From Pseudobutyrivibrio sp. (lineage in GTDB: Bacteria > Bacillota > Clostridia > Lachnospirales > Lachnospiraceae): a stretch of 64,000 bases of DNA. Below the pieces are notes generated by a model. That model ran no database searches. It was not told the DNA's origin and saw only the letters and a program-made list of their open reading frames with translations. The position numbers were made by a program, and so were the translations under genes. Within the stretch, counting starts at the first letter, position 1, and each line of letters opens with the position of its first letter. Below are positions 49,098-58,155 of the stretch, piece by piece. The DNA lies in the NCBI GenBank assembly GCA_024697025.1, contig JAILGH010000060.1, forward strand, positions 1-64,000. The letters are read 5' to 3'.

Positions 49098-49469
49098 ATG
49101 GCAGAGAATAAGAATTTTGTTATAAATGTTAAAGGAGGCGGTGTCAATATCTCTGAGGAGGTTATTGGTATTATCGCAGGCCTTGGTGCAGTTGAGGTAG
49201 AGGGTGTTGATTCCCTTGCAGGCAACCTTACTACAGACACTATTTCAAAGGCTGGCGCAGGCAAGCTTGCAAAGGCTGTTCGCGTAGTTGACAACGATCC
49301 AGGTGCTATCGCAGTGCACATGGCTATCAATATGAAGTACGGCTACGAGATTCCAAAGGTCAGCGGCCTTGTTCAGGAAAAGGTTAAGCAGGCAGTAGAG
49401 ACTATGACTGGTCTCAACGTCACAGCTGTAGACATTCGCATTGCTACAGTCAGCGTTTCAAACACCTAG
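49098..49469 (+). CDS. Asp23/Gls24 family envelope stress protein
   Basis: A 123-residue protein with the Asp23 fold: VNISEEVIGIIAGLGAVEVE, GVDSLAG, VDNDPGAIAVHMAINMKYGY, then VKQAVETMTGLNVTAVDIRI. In clostridia the gene stands directly upstream of nusB, as here. Members associate with the membrane or envelope and respond to stress; the exact role in this group is unknown. TTAGGAGGCAAAT precedes the ATG. Confidence 0.9.
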   Translation: MAENKNFVINVKGGGVNISEEVIGIIAGLGAVEVEGVDSLAGNLTTDTISKAGAGKLAKAVRVVDNDPGAIAVHMAINMKYGYEIPKVSGLVQEKVKQAVETMTGLNVTAVDIRIATVSVSNT

Positions 49470-49522
49470 TTTTCATAGTGACATCTAAACATTGGATTGT
49501 TTATTTTTTATGCATATTAATG

Positions 49523-49557
49523 TATAATTATGGGGTGCTATTTTGAAGATAGCACCC
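49523..49557 (+). promoter_or_regulatory. -10 element and 5' leader hairpin of the nusB operon
   Basis: A consensus TATAAT (49523-49528) is followed by a perfect 9-bp hairpin, GGGTGCTAT and ATAGCACCC (49533-49557), starting about where transcription should begin. No T-run follows, so the hairpin is not a typical terminator and may protect the 5' end of the operon mRNA. The -35 is weak. Confidence 0.5.
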
Positions 49558-49600
49558 TATATTAGTCTATAAAATCTAGATTTTTCAGGAGTATATATTT

Positions 49601-50023
49601 ATGAATAGACACGAGATCAGAAAAGAAGTATTCAAGGCTGTATTCATGAACGAGTTTCACGATACAGAGGAAATGGATTCGGTGATTTCCACTTTCCTTC
49701 AAGGTCGCGATTTGGCTGAGACAGAGGACCTTGCCAAGAACAACAAGACTGATGAGGACGAGGCTTACATTAAGAGCAAGTCAGAGGATATTGTTTCCAA
49801 GCTTGAGGAGATTGACGCTTTGATTAACAAGTCAGTTGATGGTTGGAAGACTACTCGTATGGCCAAGGTAGACCTTACTCTAATCAGGCTTGCGCTCTAC
49901 GAGATTAAGTATGAGAACATCCCTGTTGGAGTTGCAATTAACGAGGCAGTTTCCCTTGCAGATGAGTTTGGTACTGACAACTCGGCAGGTTTCGTAAATG
50001 GAGCATTAGCTAAACTAGTATAA
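49601..50023 (+). CDS. nusB: Transcription antitermination factor NusB
   Basis: A 140-residue all-helical protein: RHEIRKEVFKAVFMNEFHDT at the N-terminus, then WKTTRMAKVDLTLIRLALYE and IPVGVAINEAVSLADEFGTD followed by FVNGALAKL, the standard NusB signature. It binds boxA RNA with NusE and supports antitermination in ribosomal RNA operons. It heads the conserved nusB-xseA-xseB-ispA-dxs operon; its stop overlaps the xseA start (TAATG). Confidence 0.95.
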   Translation: MNRHEIRKEVFKAVFMNEFHDTEEMDSVISTFLQGRDLAETEDLAKNNKTDEDEAYIKSKSEDIVSKLEEIDALINKSVDGWKTTRMAKVDLTLIRLALYEIKYENIPVGVAINEAVSLADEFGTDNSAGFVNGALAKLV

Positions 50024-51228
50024 TGAACAAAAACATATATAGTGTTACTCAGGTAAATACATATATTGAGCGGATGTTTAGTGATGATTTCATGCTTGGC
50101 AATCTTTCCCTTACCGGCGAGGTTTCCAACTGCAAATACAATCACACTGGGCACATCTACTTTACCCTCAAGGACGAAAAGTCCGCCATTTCCTGCGTCA
50201 TGTTTGCAGGCAAAAGGGCCCAGGGCCTCAAGTTTACCATGAAGGATGGTGACAAGGTTGTAGTCACAGGCTATGTCGGGGTCTACAGTCCTCAGGGCAA
50301 GTATCAGGTATATGCCAACCAGATTGAGCTGGCAGGTGTAGGCGATTTGTATCAGCGATTCGAGGCTTTAAAGCAGGAGCTTGCTGATAGCGGAATGTTT
50401 GACTCCATGTACAAAAAGCCACTTCCAAGTCACGCCATGAAAATAGGTGTTGTTACAGCTCCAACTGGTGCGGCAGTTCACGACGTTATCAGGGTTTCCA
50501 AGACTAGGAATCCTTTCGTACAGATCATCCTTTATCCTGCACAGGTGCAGGGCGAGGGGGCAGCACCTTCAATTATTTCAGGTATCAACTGCTTAGATTC
50601 CATGGGACTTGATGTTATTATCGTTGGTCGAGGCGGCGGTTCTATAGAGGATTTGTGGGCCTTCAACGAGGAGGAGGTTGCTAGAGCAATTTTCCATGCT
50701 CAGACACCTATCATTTCTGCAGTAGGTCACGAGACAGATTTTACCATTGCAGATTTTGTTGCAGACAGGCGCGCAGCCACACCTTCACAGGCGGCAGAGC
50801 TTGCAAACTTTGTTTATCAGGATTTTGCAAATCAGCTTGAACGTTATTCTGACAAGCTAAATAGAGCATTAGATTACAAGATTGATACCATAGTAGAGCG
50901 CCTTAACAATTACAAACTAAGACTGCAGTTGCTTCGTCCAGAGAACAAGATTAAGGCTAATGAGGAAAAGCTTTCACAGCTTGCTGTTCGTTTGGCTTCA
51001 CTTATGCAGGCCAAGCTTGACAGATACGAAAGCCGCTTAGTTGCTCTTTCAGGTAGATTGGATGGCTTATCTCCAGCCAAGAAGCTTGCGGCAGGCTTTG
51101 GTTACGTCACAGATTCTAAGGGTGGCAGAGTTGATTCTATAGAGCAGCTTAAGGTTGGCGATAGCTTTAGCGTTCGTATCAAGGATGGCTCAATTGACGG
51201 CGAGATTACAAATCTTTCCAATATTTAA
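50023..51228 (+). CDS. xseA: Exodeoxyribonuclease VII large subunit
   Basis: A 401-residue protein. The N-terminal OB-fold spans YSVTQVNTYIERMF to ~105 (GEVSNCKYNHTGHIYFTLKD). The nuclease core follows with GVVTAPTGAAVHDVIRVSKT, IIVGRGGGSIEDLWAFNEEE and GHETDFTIADFVADRRAATP, then a long coiled coil. With XseB it degrades single-stranded DNA in both directions in repair. Slightly shorter than the E. coli enzyme but with all motifs. Coupled to nusB by a TAATG overlap. Confidence 0.95.
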   Translation: MNKNIYSVTQVNTYIERMFSDDFMLGNLSLTGEVSNCKYNHTGHIYFTLKDEKSAISCVMFAGKRAQGLKFTMKDGDKVVVTGYVGVYSPQGKYQVYANQIELAGVGDLYQRFEALKQELADSGMFDSMYKKPLPSHAMKIGVVTAPTGAAVHDVIRVSKTRNPFVQIILYPAQVQGEGAAPSIISGINCLDSMGLDVIIVGRGGGSIEDLWAFNEEEVARAIFHAQTPIISAVGHETDFTIADFVADRRAATPSQAAELANFVYQDFANQLERYSDKLNRALDYKIDTIVERLNNYKLRLQLLRPENKIKANEEKLSQLAVRLASLMQAKLDRYESRLVALSGRLDGLSPAKKLAAGFGYVTDSKGGRVDSIEQLKVGDSFSVRIKDGSIDGEITNLSNI

Positions 51229-51239
51229 TAGGAGAAATT

Positions 51240-51464
51240 ATGGGTGACAATAAAGAAAATACAATCGAAGAAAGCTTCGCAATTCTCGAAGATATTATAG
51301 GACAGATGGAAGAGGGAGATGTTTCCTTAGACCAATCATTTGCTTTATACAAGGCTGGCATGGAGGAGTTGCAAAATGCAAACGCCAAGATTGACCAGAC
51401 TAAAAAGGCAGTTATGGCTCTCAACAAGGAGGGCCAGCTAGAAATCTTTGAAGGGGATGAGTAG
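51240..51464 (+). CDS. xseB: Exodeoxyribonuclease VII small subunit
   Basis: A 74-residue protein with the XseB pattern IEESFAILEDIIGQMEEGDV followed by SLDQSFALYKAGMEELQNAN. It forms a coiled-coil complex with XseA. It lies 11 bases after xseA with AGGAGAAATT before the ATG, and the ispA start follows one base after its stop. Confidence 0.95.
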   Translation: MGDNKENTIEESFAILEDIIGQMEEGDVSLDQSFALYKAGMEELQNANAKIDQTKKAVMALNKEGQLEIFEGDE

Positions 51465-51465
51465 C

Positions 51466-52362
51466 ATGGATATTAAAAATGAACTTGCAGTTAGGGTAGA
51501 GGCTGCGGAGGATGTTGTCTGCAGATTTTTGCCTGATGTTGAGGGCTATCAAGGTATGATATTTGATGCCATGGAGTACAGTGTCACTGCTGGTGGCAAG
51601 CGACTTCGCCCTATTCTTATGAACGAGACTTACGTGCTCTTTGGAGGCCAGTCGGATATTATTGAGTCCTTCATGGCTGCAATAGAGATGATACATACAT
51701 ATTCTCTTGTGCACGACGATTTGCCAGCAATGGACAACGACCTGTTGCGCCGGGGCAAGCCTACTTGTCACGCAGTATATGGCGAGGCAATGGGGGTTCT
51801 CACAGGAGATGCACTTTTAAACTACGCATTTGAAACAGCTTTAAATGCTTACGATGCACCTGATGCCGATGTAAATGCAGTAACAGCTGCTATGCGTATA
51901 CTAGCAAGAAAGGCTGGTGTCTTTGGCATGATTGGCGGCCAGGTTGTGGACGTTGAGTCAGAGAAGAATCAGTCAGACATTACAGAGGACAAGATTCGAT
52001 TCATCTATGAGCTAAAGACTGGCGCCCTTATCGAGGCTTCCATGATGATTGGAGCAGCCTTAGCAGGTGCAAGTGTTCAGGACATCGAGCTGGTAGAGTC
52101 GGTAGCATCCAAAATCGGTATGGCTTTCCAGATTCAGGACGATATTTTGGATATAGAAGGCGACCAGGCCAAACTTGGCAAGCCAATTGGCTCTGACGAG
52201 AAAAATCAAAAGGCAACATATGTAACTTTTGCTGGTATAGAAAAATCAAAAGAAGAGGTAAAGCGTCTTACAGACGAGGCAATATTAGAGCTCCAAAAGC
52301 TTCCGGTTTCCAATGAGTTTTTAAATGAGCTTCTTAAATACCTTGTTTATCGAGACAACTAA
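51466..52362 (+). CDS. ispA: Polyprenyl synthetase (farnesyl/geranylgeranyl diphosphate synthase type)
   Basis: A 298-residue prenyltransferase. First Asp-rich motif LVHDDLPAMDNDLLRRGKPT and second AFQIQDDILDIEGD bind magnesium and diphosphates; SVTAGGKRLRPIL is the isopentenyl-diphosphate-binding region. It builds C15 or C20 isoprenoid diphosphates for quinone, cell-wall carrier and other pathways. Standing next to dxs places it in the MEP isoprenoid route. I start at the ATG one base after the xseB stop, 9 bases after GGGG. Confidence 0.92.
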   Translation: MDIKNELAVRVEAAEDVVCRFLPDVEGYQGMIFDAMEYSVTAGGKRLRPILMNETYVLFGGQSDIIESFMAAIEMIHTYSLVHDDLPAMDNDLLRRGKPTCHAVYGEAMGVLTGDALLNYAFETALNAYDAPDADVNAVTAAMRILARKAGVFGMIGGQVVDVESEKNQSDITEDKIRFIYELKTGALIEASMMIGAALAGASVQDIELVESVASKIGMAFQIQDDILDIEGDQAKLGKPIGSDEKNQKATYVTFAGIEKSKEEVKRLTDEAILELQKLPVSNEFLNELLKYLVYRDN

Positions 52363-52370
52363 TTACGACT

Positions 52371-54230
52371 ATGGTTCTTGATAAGATAAATCAGCCTAAT
52401 GACATCAAAAATTTAACACCGGAAGAGCTTGAGGCACTTCCAGGTGAGATAAGACAGTTTTTGATTGAAAATCTTTCAAAGACTGGTGGTCATTTGGCTT
52501 CCAATTTAGGTACTGTTGAGCTTACTATGGCTCTTCATTTAGTGCTGGATTTTCCAAAGGACAAGCTTATATGGGATGTAGGTCATCAAGCATATACTCA
52601 CAAGATTCTTACTGGAAGAGCAGCTGATTTTGAGCATCTGCGTCAATTTGGTGGATTGAGTGGTTTTCCAAAGCGAGGGGAAAGCGACTGCGATAGCTTT
52701 GACACAGGCCACAGCTCTACATCTTTATCTGCAGCCTTAGGCTATTGCATGGCAAGAGATTTGGCAGGGGAAGATTACAAGGTGGCAGCTGTTATTGGTG
52801 ATGGCGCTCTCACAGGTGGTCTTGCCTACGAGGCTTTAAATAATGCATCACAGCTTAGCAACAAGTCCAACTGCTTGATGATATTAAATGACAACGAGAT
52901 GTCTATTTCTAAAAATGTTGGTGGTATGTCTACCAACCTTGAGCGTCTTCGTACTAATTCCAAGTACGTTGGTCTCAAGAATCGCATTATTGGAGCGTTG
53001 GAGCATCTTCGCAACGGTGATAGAATCATCAGCAAGATTCGTAACACTAAAAACAGCATCAAGTCCTTGATGCTTCCCAATATGCTGTTTGAGGATTTGG
53101 GTATCATGTATCTTGGTCCAGTGGATGGTCACGATATTCAGGCAATGGTCAAGACATTCAACATGGCTCTTTCTATCGATGGGCCAGTTATTGTCCATGT
53201 GATTACCAAGAAGGGTAATGGCTATGAGCCAGCCGAGAGACATCCATCTCGTTTCCACGGCACAGATATTTTCGAGATAGAGACTGGCTTGCCACAACGC
53301 AGTAGCAATCCAGGTTATACCGATGTGTTCTCTACGGTTATGCGCAAAATGGGTGACCGCAATCCAGAGGTTGTTTGTATCACAGCAGCTATGGCTGAGG
53401 GGGCAGGGTTAAAGCGTTTTAGAAACATGTTCCCAGATAGATTCTTTGATGTGGGAATAGCAGAAGAGCATGCAGTAACCTTTGCAGCTGGTCTGGCCTT
53501 AGGTGGTCGAGTACCGGTATTTGCAGTGTATTCATCATTTTTGCAGAGGGCTTACGACCAGATTCTTGAAGATGTGTGTTTACAGAATCTTCATGTGATT
53601 TTTGCCATTGATAGAGCAGGTCTTGTAGGTGCAGATGGTAGCACCCATCAGGGTATTTTTGATGTTTCATTTTTAACTGCAATGCCTAACATGACAGTGA
53701 TGGCTCCAAAGAATAAATGGGAGCTTTCAGATATGCTTAAGTTTGCTGTAGCCTTTGATGGTCCAATAGCAATCAGATATCCAAGAGGTGAAGCATACTG
53801 TGGTCTCAAGGAGCATCGTGCTGATATAGTATTAGGTAAAGCTGAGGAGATTAAAAGAGGCTCCAAGGTTATGCTTTTTGCTCTTGGCTCAATGGTTAAA
53901 AAGGCCGAGGAGGTTGTTGCACAGCTTGAGGAGCAAGGCATAGATGCCGGCATTTGCAATGCCAGATTTGCCAAGCCGTTGGATGAGGATTATCTATCAA
54001 CCCTCATGGACTATGACATGGTTGTAACCATGGAGGAAAACGTCTTGACAGGTGGCTTTGGTCAGCAGGTTCAAAGTGTTATGGTGGACAAGGGCTATAC
54101 TGGTAAGGTGCTTAAGATAGCAGTTCCAGATGAGTTTGTTCAGCACGGCAGTGTTACACTTTTATTTAAAGAATTACAGATGGATTCTGAATCAATTACA
54201 AAACGTATTTTAGATGCATTAGGAAAGTAG
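52371..54230 (+). CDS. dxs: 1-deoxy-D-xylulose-5-phosphate synthase
   Basis: A 619-residue thiamine-diphosphate enzyme. Recognisable parts: LIWDVGHQAYTHKILTGR, FDTGHSSTSLSAALGYCMAR, the ThDP/Mg motif VIGDGALTGGLAYEALNNAS with NDNEMSIS, then FFDVGIAEEHAVTFAAGLAL and DRAGLVGADGSTHQGIFDVS in the pyrimidine domain. It joins pyruvate and glyceraldehyde-3-phosphate in the first step of the MEP pathway. The ribosome site is poor; translation probably depends on coupling to ispA, which ends 8 bases upstream. Confidence 0.96.
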   Translation: MVLDKINQPNDIKNLTPEELEALPGEIRQFLIENLSKTGGHLASNLGTVELTMALHLVLDFPKDKLIWDVGHQAYTHKILTGRAADFEHLRQFGGLSGFPKRGESDCDSFDTGHSSTSLSAALGYCMARDLAGEDYKVAAVIGDGALTGGLAYEALNNASQLSNKSNCLMILNDNEMSISKNVGGMSTNLERLRTNSKYVGLKNRIIGALEHLRNGDRIISKIRNTKNSIKSLMLPNMLFEDLGIMYLGPVDGHDIQAMVKTFNMALSIDGPVIVHVITKKGNGYEPAERHPSRFHGTDIFEIETGLPQRSSNPGYTDVFSTVMRKMGDRNPEVVCITAAMAEGAGLKRFRNMFPDRFFDVGIAEEHAVTFAAGLALGGRVPVFAVYSSFLQRAYDQILEDVCLQNLHVIFAIDRAGLVGADGSTHQGIFDVSFLTAMPNMTVMAPKNKWELSDMLKFAVAFDGPIAIRYPRGEAYCGLKEHRADIVLGKAEEIKRGSKVMLFALGSMVKKAEEVVAQLEEQGIDAGICNARFAKPLDEDYLSTLMDYDMVVTMEENVLTGGFGQQVQSVMVDKGYTGKVLKIAVPDEFVQHGSVTLLFKELQMDSESITKRILDALGK

Positions 54231-54231
54231 A

Positions 54232-55029
54232 ATGAAAGAAAGACTAGACGTTGTATTAGTAGACAGAGGTTTTGCTCCTTCAAGGGAGAAGGCCAAGACA
54301 ATGATAATGGCTGGCAATGTTTTCGTTAAAGGTAATCGCGAGGACAAGGCCGGTACCAAAATAGATGTGGATGCGGATATCGAAATCCACGGTCAGCAGC
54401 TTAAGTATGTTAGCCGCGGTGGCCTAAAGCTTGAAAAGGCAATGACTCATTTTGATATCTCCTTAGATGGCAAGGTTTGCATGGACATCGGAGCTTCAAC
54501 AGGTGGTTTCACTGACTGCATGCTTCAAAACGGTGCCAGCAAAGTATTTTCTGTGGACGTAGGCTATGGCCAGTTTGCATGGAAGCTTCGCCAGGATCCA
54601 CGAGTTGTCTGCATGGAAAAGACCAACATTAGATATGTTACATTGGAGGATATAGGCGAGCAGCTAGATTTTGCCTCTGTAGATGTTTCTTTTATCAGTC
54701 TTACCAAGGTTCTAGGCCCAGCGAAGGCACTACTTAAAGATGATGCTGAGATGGTTTGCCTTATCAAGCCTCAGTTTGAAGCAGGCCGTGAAAAGGTAGG
54801 TAAGAAGGGTGTCGTGAGAGACCCAGCAGTACACGAAGAAGTTATTAATATGATAGTCGATTTTGTTACCGAGATAGGATTTTCCGTTCTACATTTGGAG
54901 TATTCACCTATCAAGGGGCCAGAAGGCAATATCGAGTATCTGATACACATTTCAAACGCAAATAAACAGGGGGAAGCTATTGATGTGGCTGCAACAGTGG
55001 CAGCGGCACATGGAAGCTTAGACAAATAA
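54232..55029 (+). CDS. tlyA: TlyA-family rRNA methyltransferase
   Basis: A 265-residue protein. An N-terminal S4 RNA-binding domain (ERLDVVLVDRGFAPSREKAK; VKGNREDKAGTKIDVDADIE) is followed by KYVSRGGLKLEKAMTHFDIS and an FtsJ-like SAM methyltransferase domain with CMDIGASTGGFTDCMLQNGA and CLIKPQFEAGREKVGKKGVV. TlyA methylates 2'-O-ribose of rRNA in mycobacteria; clostridial members are assumed to be similar. It begins one base after dxs and overlaps nadK by one base. Confidence 0.93.
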   Translation: MKERLDVVLVDRGFAPSREKAKTMIMAGNVFVKGNREDKAGTKIDVDADIEIHGQQLKYVSRGGLKLEKAMTHFDISLDGKVCMDIGASTGGFTDCMLQNGASKVFSVDVGYGQFAWKLRQDPRVVCMEKTNIRYVTLEDIGEQLDFASVDVSFISLTKVLGPAKALLKDDAEMVCLIKPQFEAGREKVGKKGVVRDPAVHEEVINMIVDFVTEIGFSVLHLEYSPIKGPEGNIEYLIHISNANKQGEAIDVAATVAAAHGSLDK

Positions 55030-55871
55030 TGAAAAATTTTTTAATTGTTGCAAGGTCATTTAGCGATTTACACGAAAAATACATTAACATAATTCGAGAC
55101 TACATCAAGGACCACGGCGGTATGTGTGTGCTAGATTTGGATACATGTCCAGATAGTTCTGAGTCCGAGGTTAGAGTGGATGACAACATCGAGTGTATCA
55201 TCACAGTAGGTGGCGATGGCACAGTTGTCAGAGTTGCTCAAAATGTCATCAACCGTAAGGTGCCTATTGTAGGCCTTAACTGCGGTCACCTAGGCTATCT
55301 TTGCGATATGTCTGTAGATAACGTTGAGCATTGCTTGGATCAGCTACTTAGTGACAATTACAAAATAGATGAGAGAATGATGTTAGAGGGAGATTGTTCC
55401 AATTCTCCAGAGCAATTCAGAGCGTTAAACGATATTGTGGTTACCTCTGAAGCTGCAGGTCTCTATGTCTTAAATCTTACAGTTAAAGTTAATGGAATTC
55501 AGCTTTATTCCCACAACTGTGATGGATTGATTTTATCTACACCAACTGGCTCAACAGCCTACAATCTTTCAGCTAACGGCCCTATTGTTAGCCCACATGC
55601 TGATTGCATTATACTTACACCTATCAATCCACATACACTTAATTCTAGAAGTATTATTTTGGCGTCAACAGATGTGGTGGAGGTTACCATCGAGGCTCGT
55701 CACGACGAGGATGAGCCAAAGGCCAACATCATCTACGACGGCACCCTTAGACAGGTTCTTAAAAAGGGTGAGCGAATCAAAATATTCCGTTCAGCAACTA
55801 CAAGTCACATGGTAATGTTAGAAAACGTTAATTTCTTGGAAAGAATTAGAGCGAGAATGCAGGAGATCTAA
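55029..55871 (+). CDS. nadK: NAD kinase
   Basis: A 280-residue kinase. Motif ITVGGDGTVVRVAQNV (G-G-D-G-T) and the GLNCGHLGYLCDM segment bind ATP/phosphate; NCDGLILSTPTGSTAYNLSA and NGPIVSPHADCIILTPI are the second conserved block. It phosphorylates NAD to NADP. The gene is translationally coupled on both sides (start overlaps the tlyA stop; argR starts directly after its stop). Confidence 0.95.
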   Translation: MKNFLIVARSFSDLHEKYINIIRDYIKDHGGMCVLDLDTCPDSSESEVRVDDNIECIITVGGDGTVVRVAQNVINRKVPIVGLNCGHLGYLCDMSVDNVEHCLDQLLSDNYKIDERMMLEGDCSNSPEQFRALNDIVVTSEAAGLYVLNLTVKVNGIQLYSHNCDGLILSTPTGSTAYNLSANGPIVSPHADCIILTPINPHTLNSRSIILASTDVVEVTIEARHDEDEPKANIIYDGTLRQVLKKGERIKIFRSATTSHMVMLENVNFLERIRARMQEI

Positions 55872-56327
55872 ATGAAGATTGAAAGACAAGCAAAGATTTT
55901 AGAATTAATCGTAAAAAACGAAATTGGAACTCAGGAGGAGCTTACGGCAAAGCTTGAGGAGGCTGGATTTAACGCTACTCAGGCTACAGTTTCTAGAGAT
56001 ATCCGTGAGATGAAGCTTACCAAGATTGCAGACGCAACAGGGAAGCTTCGTTATGTTGCTTTTAAGTCCACCAACGAGGACATGAATGACAAGTACATCC
56101 GCATTTTCTTAGATGGTTTTGTATCTATGGACAATGCTGGAAATATATTGGTTATCAAGACCGTGTCTGGTATGGCCATGGCTGTGGCTGCAGCCCTAGA
56201 TCACATGGACTACCCAGAGATTGTTGGTTCGATAGCAGGGGATGACACAATTATGTGCGCTATCAGAACAATCGACGATACAATTATGCTTATGGGCAAA
56301 TTAAAGAGAATAATCGAGCAGCGATAA
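55872..56327 (+). CDS. argR: Arginine repressor ArgR
   Basis: A 151-residue regulator. The N-terminal winged helix is KIERQAKILELIVKNEIGTQ..FNATQATVSRDIREMKLTKI, with the A-T-V-S-R-D-I recognition helix. The C-terminal oligomerisation and arginine-binding domain has TVSGMAMAVAAALDHMDYPE and IVGSIAGDDTIMCAIRT with the G-D-D-T motif. It senses L-arginine as a hexamer and represses arginine biosynthesis. Position between nadK and recN is the conserved clostridial order. Confidence 0.95.
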   Translation: MKIERQAKILELIVKNEIGTQEELTAKLEEAGFNATQATVSRDIREMKLTKIADATGKLRYVAFKSTNEDMNDKYIRIFLDGFVSMDNAGNILVIKTVSGMAMAVAAALDHMDYPEIVGSIAGDDTIMCAIRTIDDTIMLMGKLKRIIEQR

Positions 56328-56378
56328 TTAGGAAAGTGCAATTCCTATCGTGGGTTTGGCATAGAAAAGGAGAATTAC

Positions 56379-58058
56379 ATGCTAGCAAGTTTGCACGTGA
56401 AAAACTTAGCCCTCATTGATGAGGAGGAAATTATCTTTTCAAAGGGGTTAAATATTCTATCGGGAGAAACCGGAGCCGGAAAGTCAATTATACTTGGGGC
56501 TCTTCACCTTAGCCTGGGAGACAAAGCATCCAAGGATTTTCTTAGAGATGCAGATTCCGAGGCTTTTGTTGAGGCGGTTTATCTAATCAACGACGAAAAG
56601 ACCAAGGAGGCTCTCAGAGCCCTTGATGTGGAGCCTTACGATGACGAGGTTATCATGAGTCGCAAGATTACTGAGTCTCGTAGCGTAGGCAAGATAAATG
56701 GAGAGCAGGTGCCAGCCTCAAAGCTCAAGGAAGTAGGGGATATCCTTCTTGATATCTATGGACAAAAGGAGCACCAGTCGCTTCTCAATACACACAAGCA
56801 CATGGAGCTTTTGGACGAGTTTGCAAAGGCTTCTATTGGTGATTTAAAGGATAAGGTAGCAGAAAGTTATAAGCGTTATCGCAATCTCGTAAAAGAGTAC
56901 GAAGAGGCCAAGGCCAGTGATGTATCCAAGGAGAGGGAGATTGTCCTTTTAGAGCACGAGATTAACGAAATTGAGGCAGCCAACCTCAAACCAGGTGAGG
57001 ACGAGGAGTTGGAGGATGAGTACAAGCGTCTTTCTAACTTCAGCAAGACAATGGAGTCCTTTGGCAGAGCCCACGAGGTTATGTCTTCAGATGGCGGCGC
57101 TTCTGATGCTATCAGTACAGCCATCTCTGAGATTCGCCATATAGAGGGTATCGACGACAGGGCATCAGAGTTTCTTGCAATGTTAAACGATGCCGATAGC
57201 ATTATTTCGGATTTTAACCGTGAGCTATCAAGCTACATGTCAGATGCCAGCTTTGATGCCGGCAGATTTAACGAAGTAGAAATCCGTCTCAATGAAATTA
57301 ATCGATTGAAGGACAAGTACGGTCCAACAATTGAAGCCATACTTGAGGAGCTTAGAAAGCGTCAGGAAAAGAAAGAAAAATACGAGTCCTTTGACCTTTA
57401 CCTTGCAGAGCTTAAATCCAAAGTGGATGCTGCAACAGCGGAGCTTGAGGATTTATCTTTTAAGCTTTCCGATATCCGCAAGGCTGCTTCTAAGGAGCTT
57501 TCTAAAAAGATGCAGGAAGCTATGGCAGACCTTAACTTCCTTAACACTGATTTTGAAGTAGAGCTTAACCGTCTCGACCACTACACAGAAAATGGAGTGG
57601 ACGATGGACAGTTTGTAATATGCACCAATCCAGGTGAGCCACTGCGTCCTCTCAAGGATATTGCATCGGGTGGTGAAATGAGCCGTATCATGCTTGCCAT
57701 CAAGACAGTACTTGCCTCTGGCGGCGGCATCGACACCCTCATCTTTGATGAGATTGATGCAGGTATCTCAGGTCGAACAGCACAGGCTGTTTCTGAAAAG
57801 CTTTCTACAGTAGCATCTGGTCACCAGGTAATCTGTATCACTCATTTACCTCAGATTGCCGCAATGGCTGACACTCATTTCCTCATCGAAAAGAGTGTAG
57901 AAAACGGCCACACAATCTCCGGCATCAAGAAGCTTATGGATGGTGAGACTATTTCTGAGCTTGCCCGCATGCTTGGTGGTAGCGCTATAACAGATGCTGT
58001 ACTTACTAACGCCCAAGAGATGAAGGATATGGCTAAGGAATTCAAGCAAAAAATTTAG
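56379..58058 (+). CDS. recN: DNA repair protein RecN
   Basis: A 559-residue SMC-like ATPase. Walker A LSGETGAGKSIILGALHLSL and Q-loop region DIYGQKEHQSLL at the N-terminus; two coiled-coil arms in the middle (residues ~150-370); and at the C-terminus the signature ASGGEMSRIMLAIKTVLASG, Walker B TLIFDEIDAGISGRTAQAVS and ITHLPQIAAMAD. It acts in double-strand break repair. AAAGGAGAATTAC precedes the ATG. A terminator 35 bases later ends the long operon. Confidence 0.96.
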   Translation: MLASLHVKNLALIDEEEIIFSKGLNILSGETGAGKSIILGALHLSLGDKASKDFLRDADSEAFVEAVYLINDEKTKEALRALDVEPYDDEVIMSRKITESRSVGKINGEQVPASKLKEVGDILLDIYGQKEHQSLLNTHKHMELLDEFAKASIGDLKDKVAESYKRYRNLVKEYEEAKASDVSKEREIVLLEHEINEIEAANLKPGEDEELEDEYKRLSNFSKTMESFGRAHEVMSSDGGASDAISTAISEIRHIEGIDDRASEFLAMLNDADSIISDFNRELSSYMSDASFDAGRFNEVEIRLNEINRLKDKYGPTIEAILEELRKRQEKKEKYESFDLYLAELKSKVDAATAELEDLSFKLSDIRKAASKELSKKMQEAMADLNFLNTDFEVELNRLDHYTENGVDDGQFVICTNPGEPLRPLKDIASGGEMSRIMLAIKTVLASGGGIDTLIFDEIDAGISGRTAQAVSEKLSTVASGHQVICITHLPQIAAMADTHFLIEKSVENGHTISGIKKLMDGETISELARMLGGSAITDAVLTNAQEMKDMAKEFKQKI

Positions 58059-58092
58059 TGCTTGCTTTTTAACTTATGTATTGGTATATTAA

Positions 58093-58120
58093 TGGAGCGT
58101 GATTCCACGCTCTATTTTTT
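58093..58120 (+). terminator. Terminator of the nusB-recN operon
   Basis: GAGCGTG and CACGCTC form a 7-bp stem with a 4-base loop, followed by TATTTTTTCG. Confidence 0.85.
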
Positions 58121-58155
58121 CGTTTATTTTCCCAGTTAGTTCTTTTAAAGAGAAT

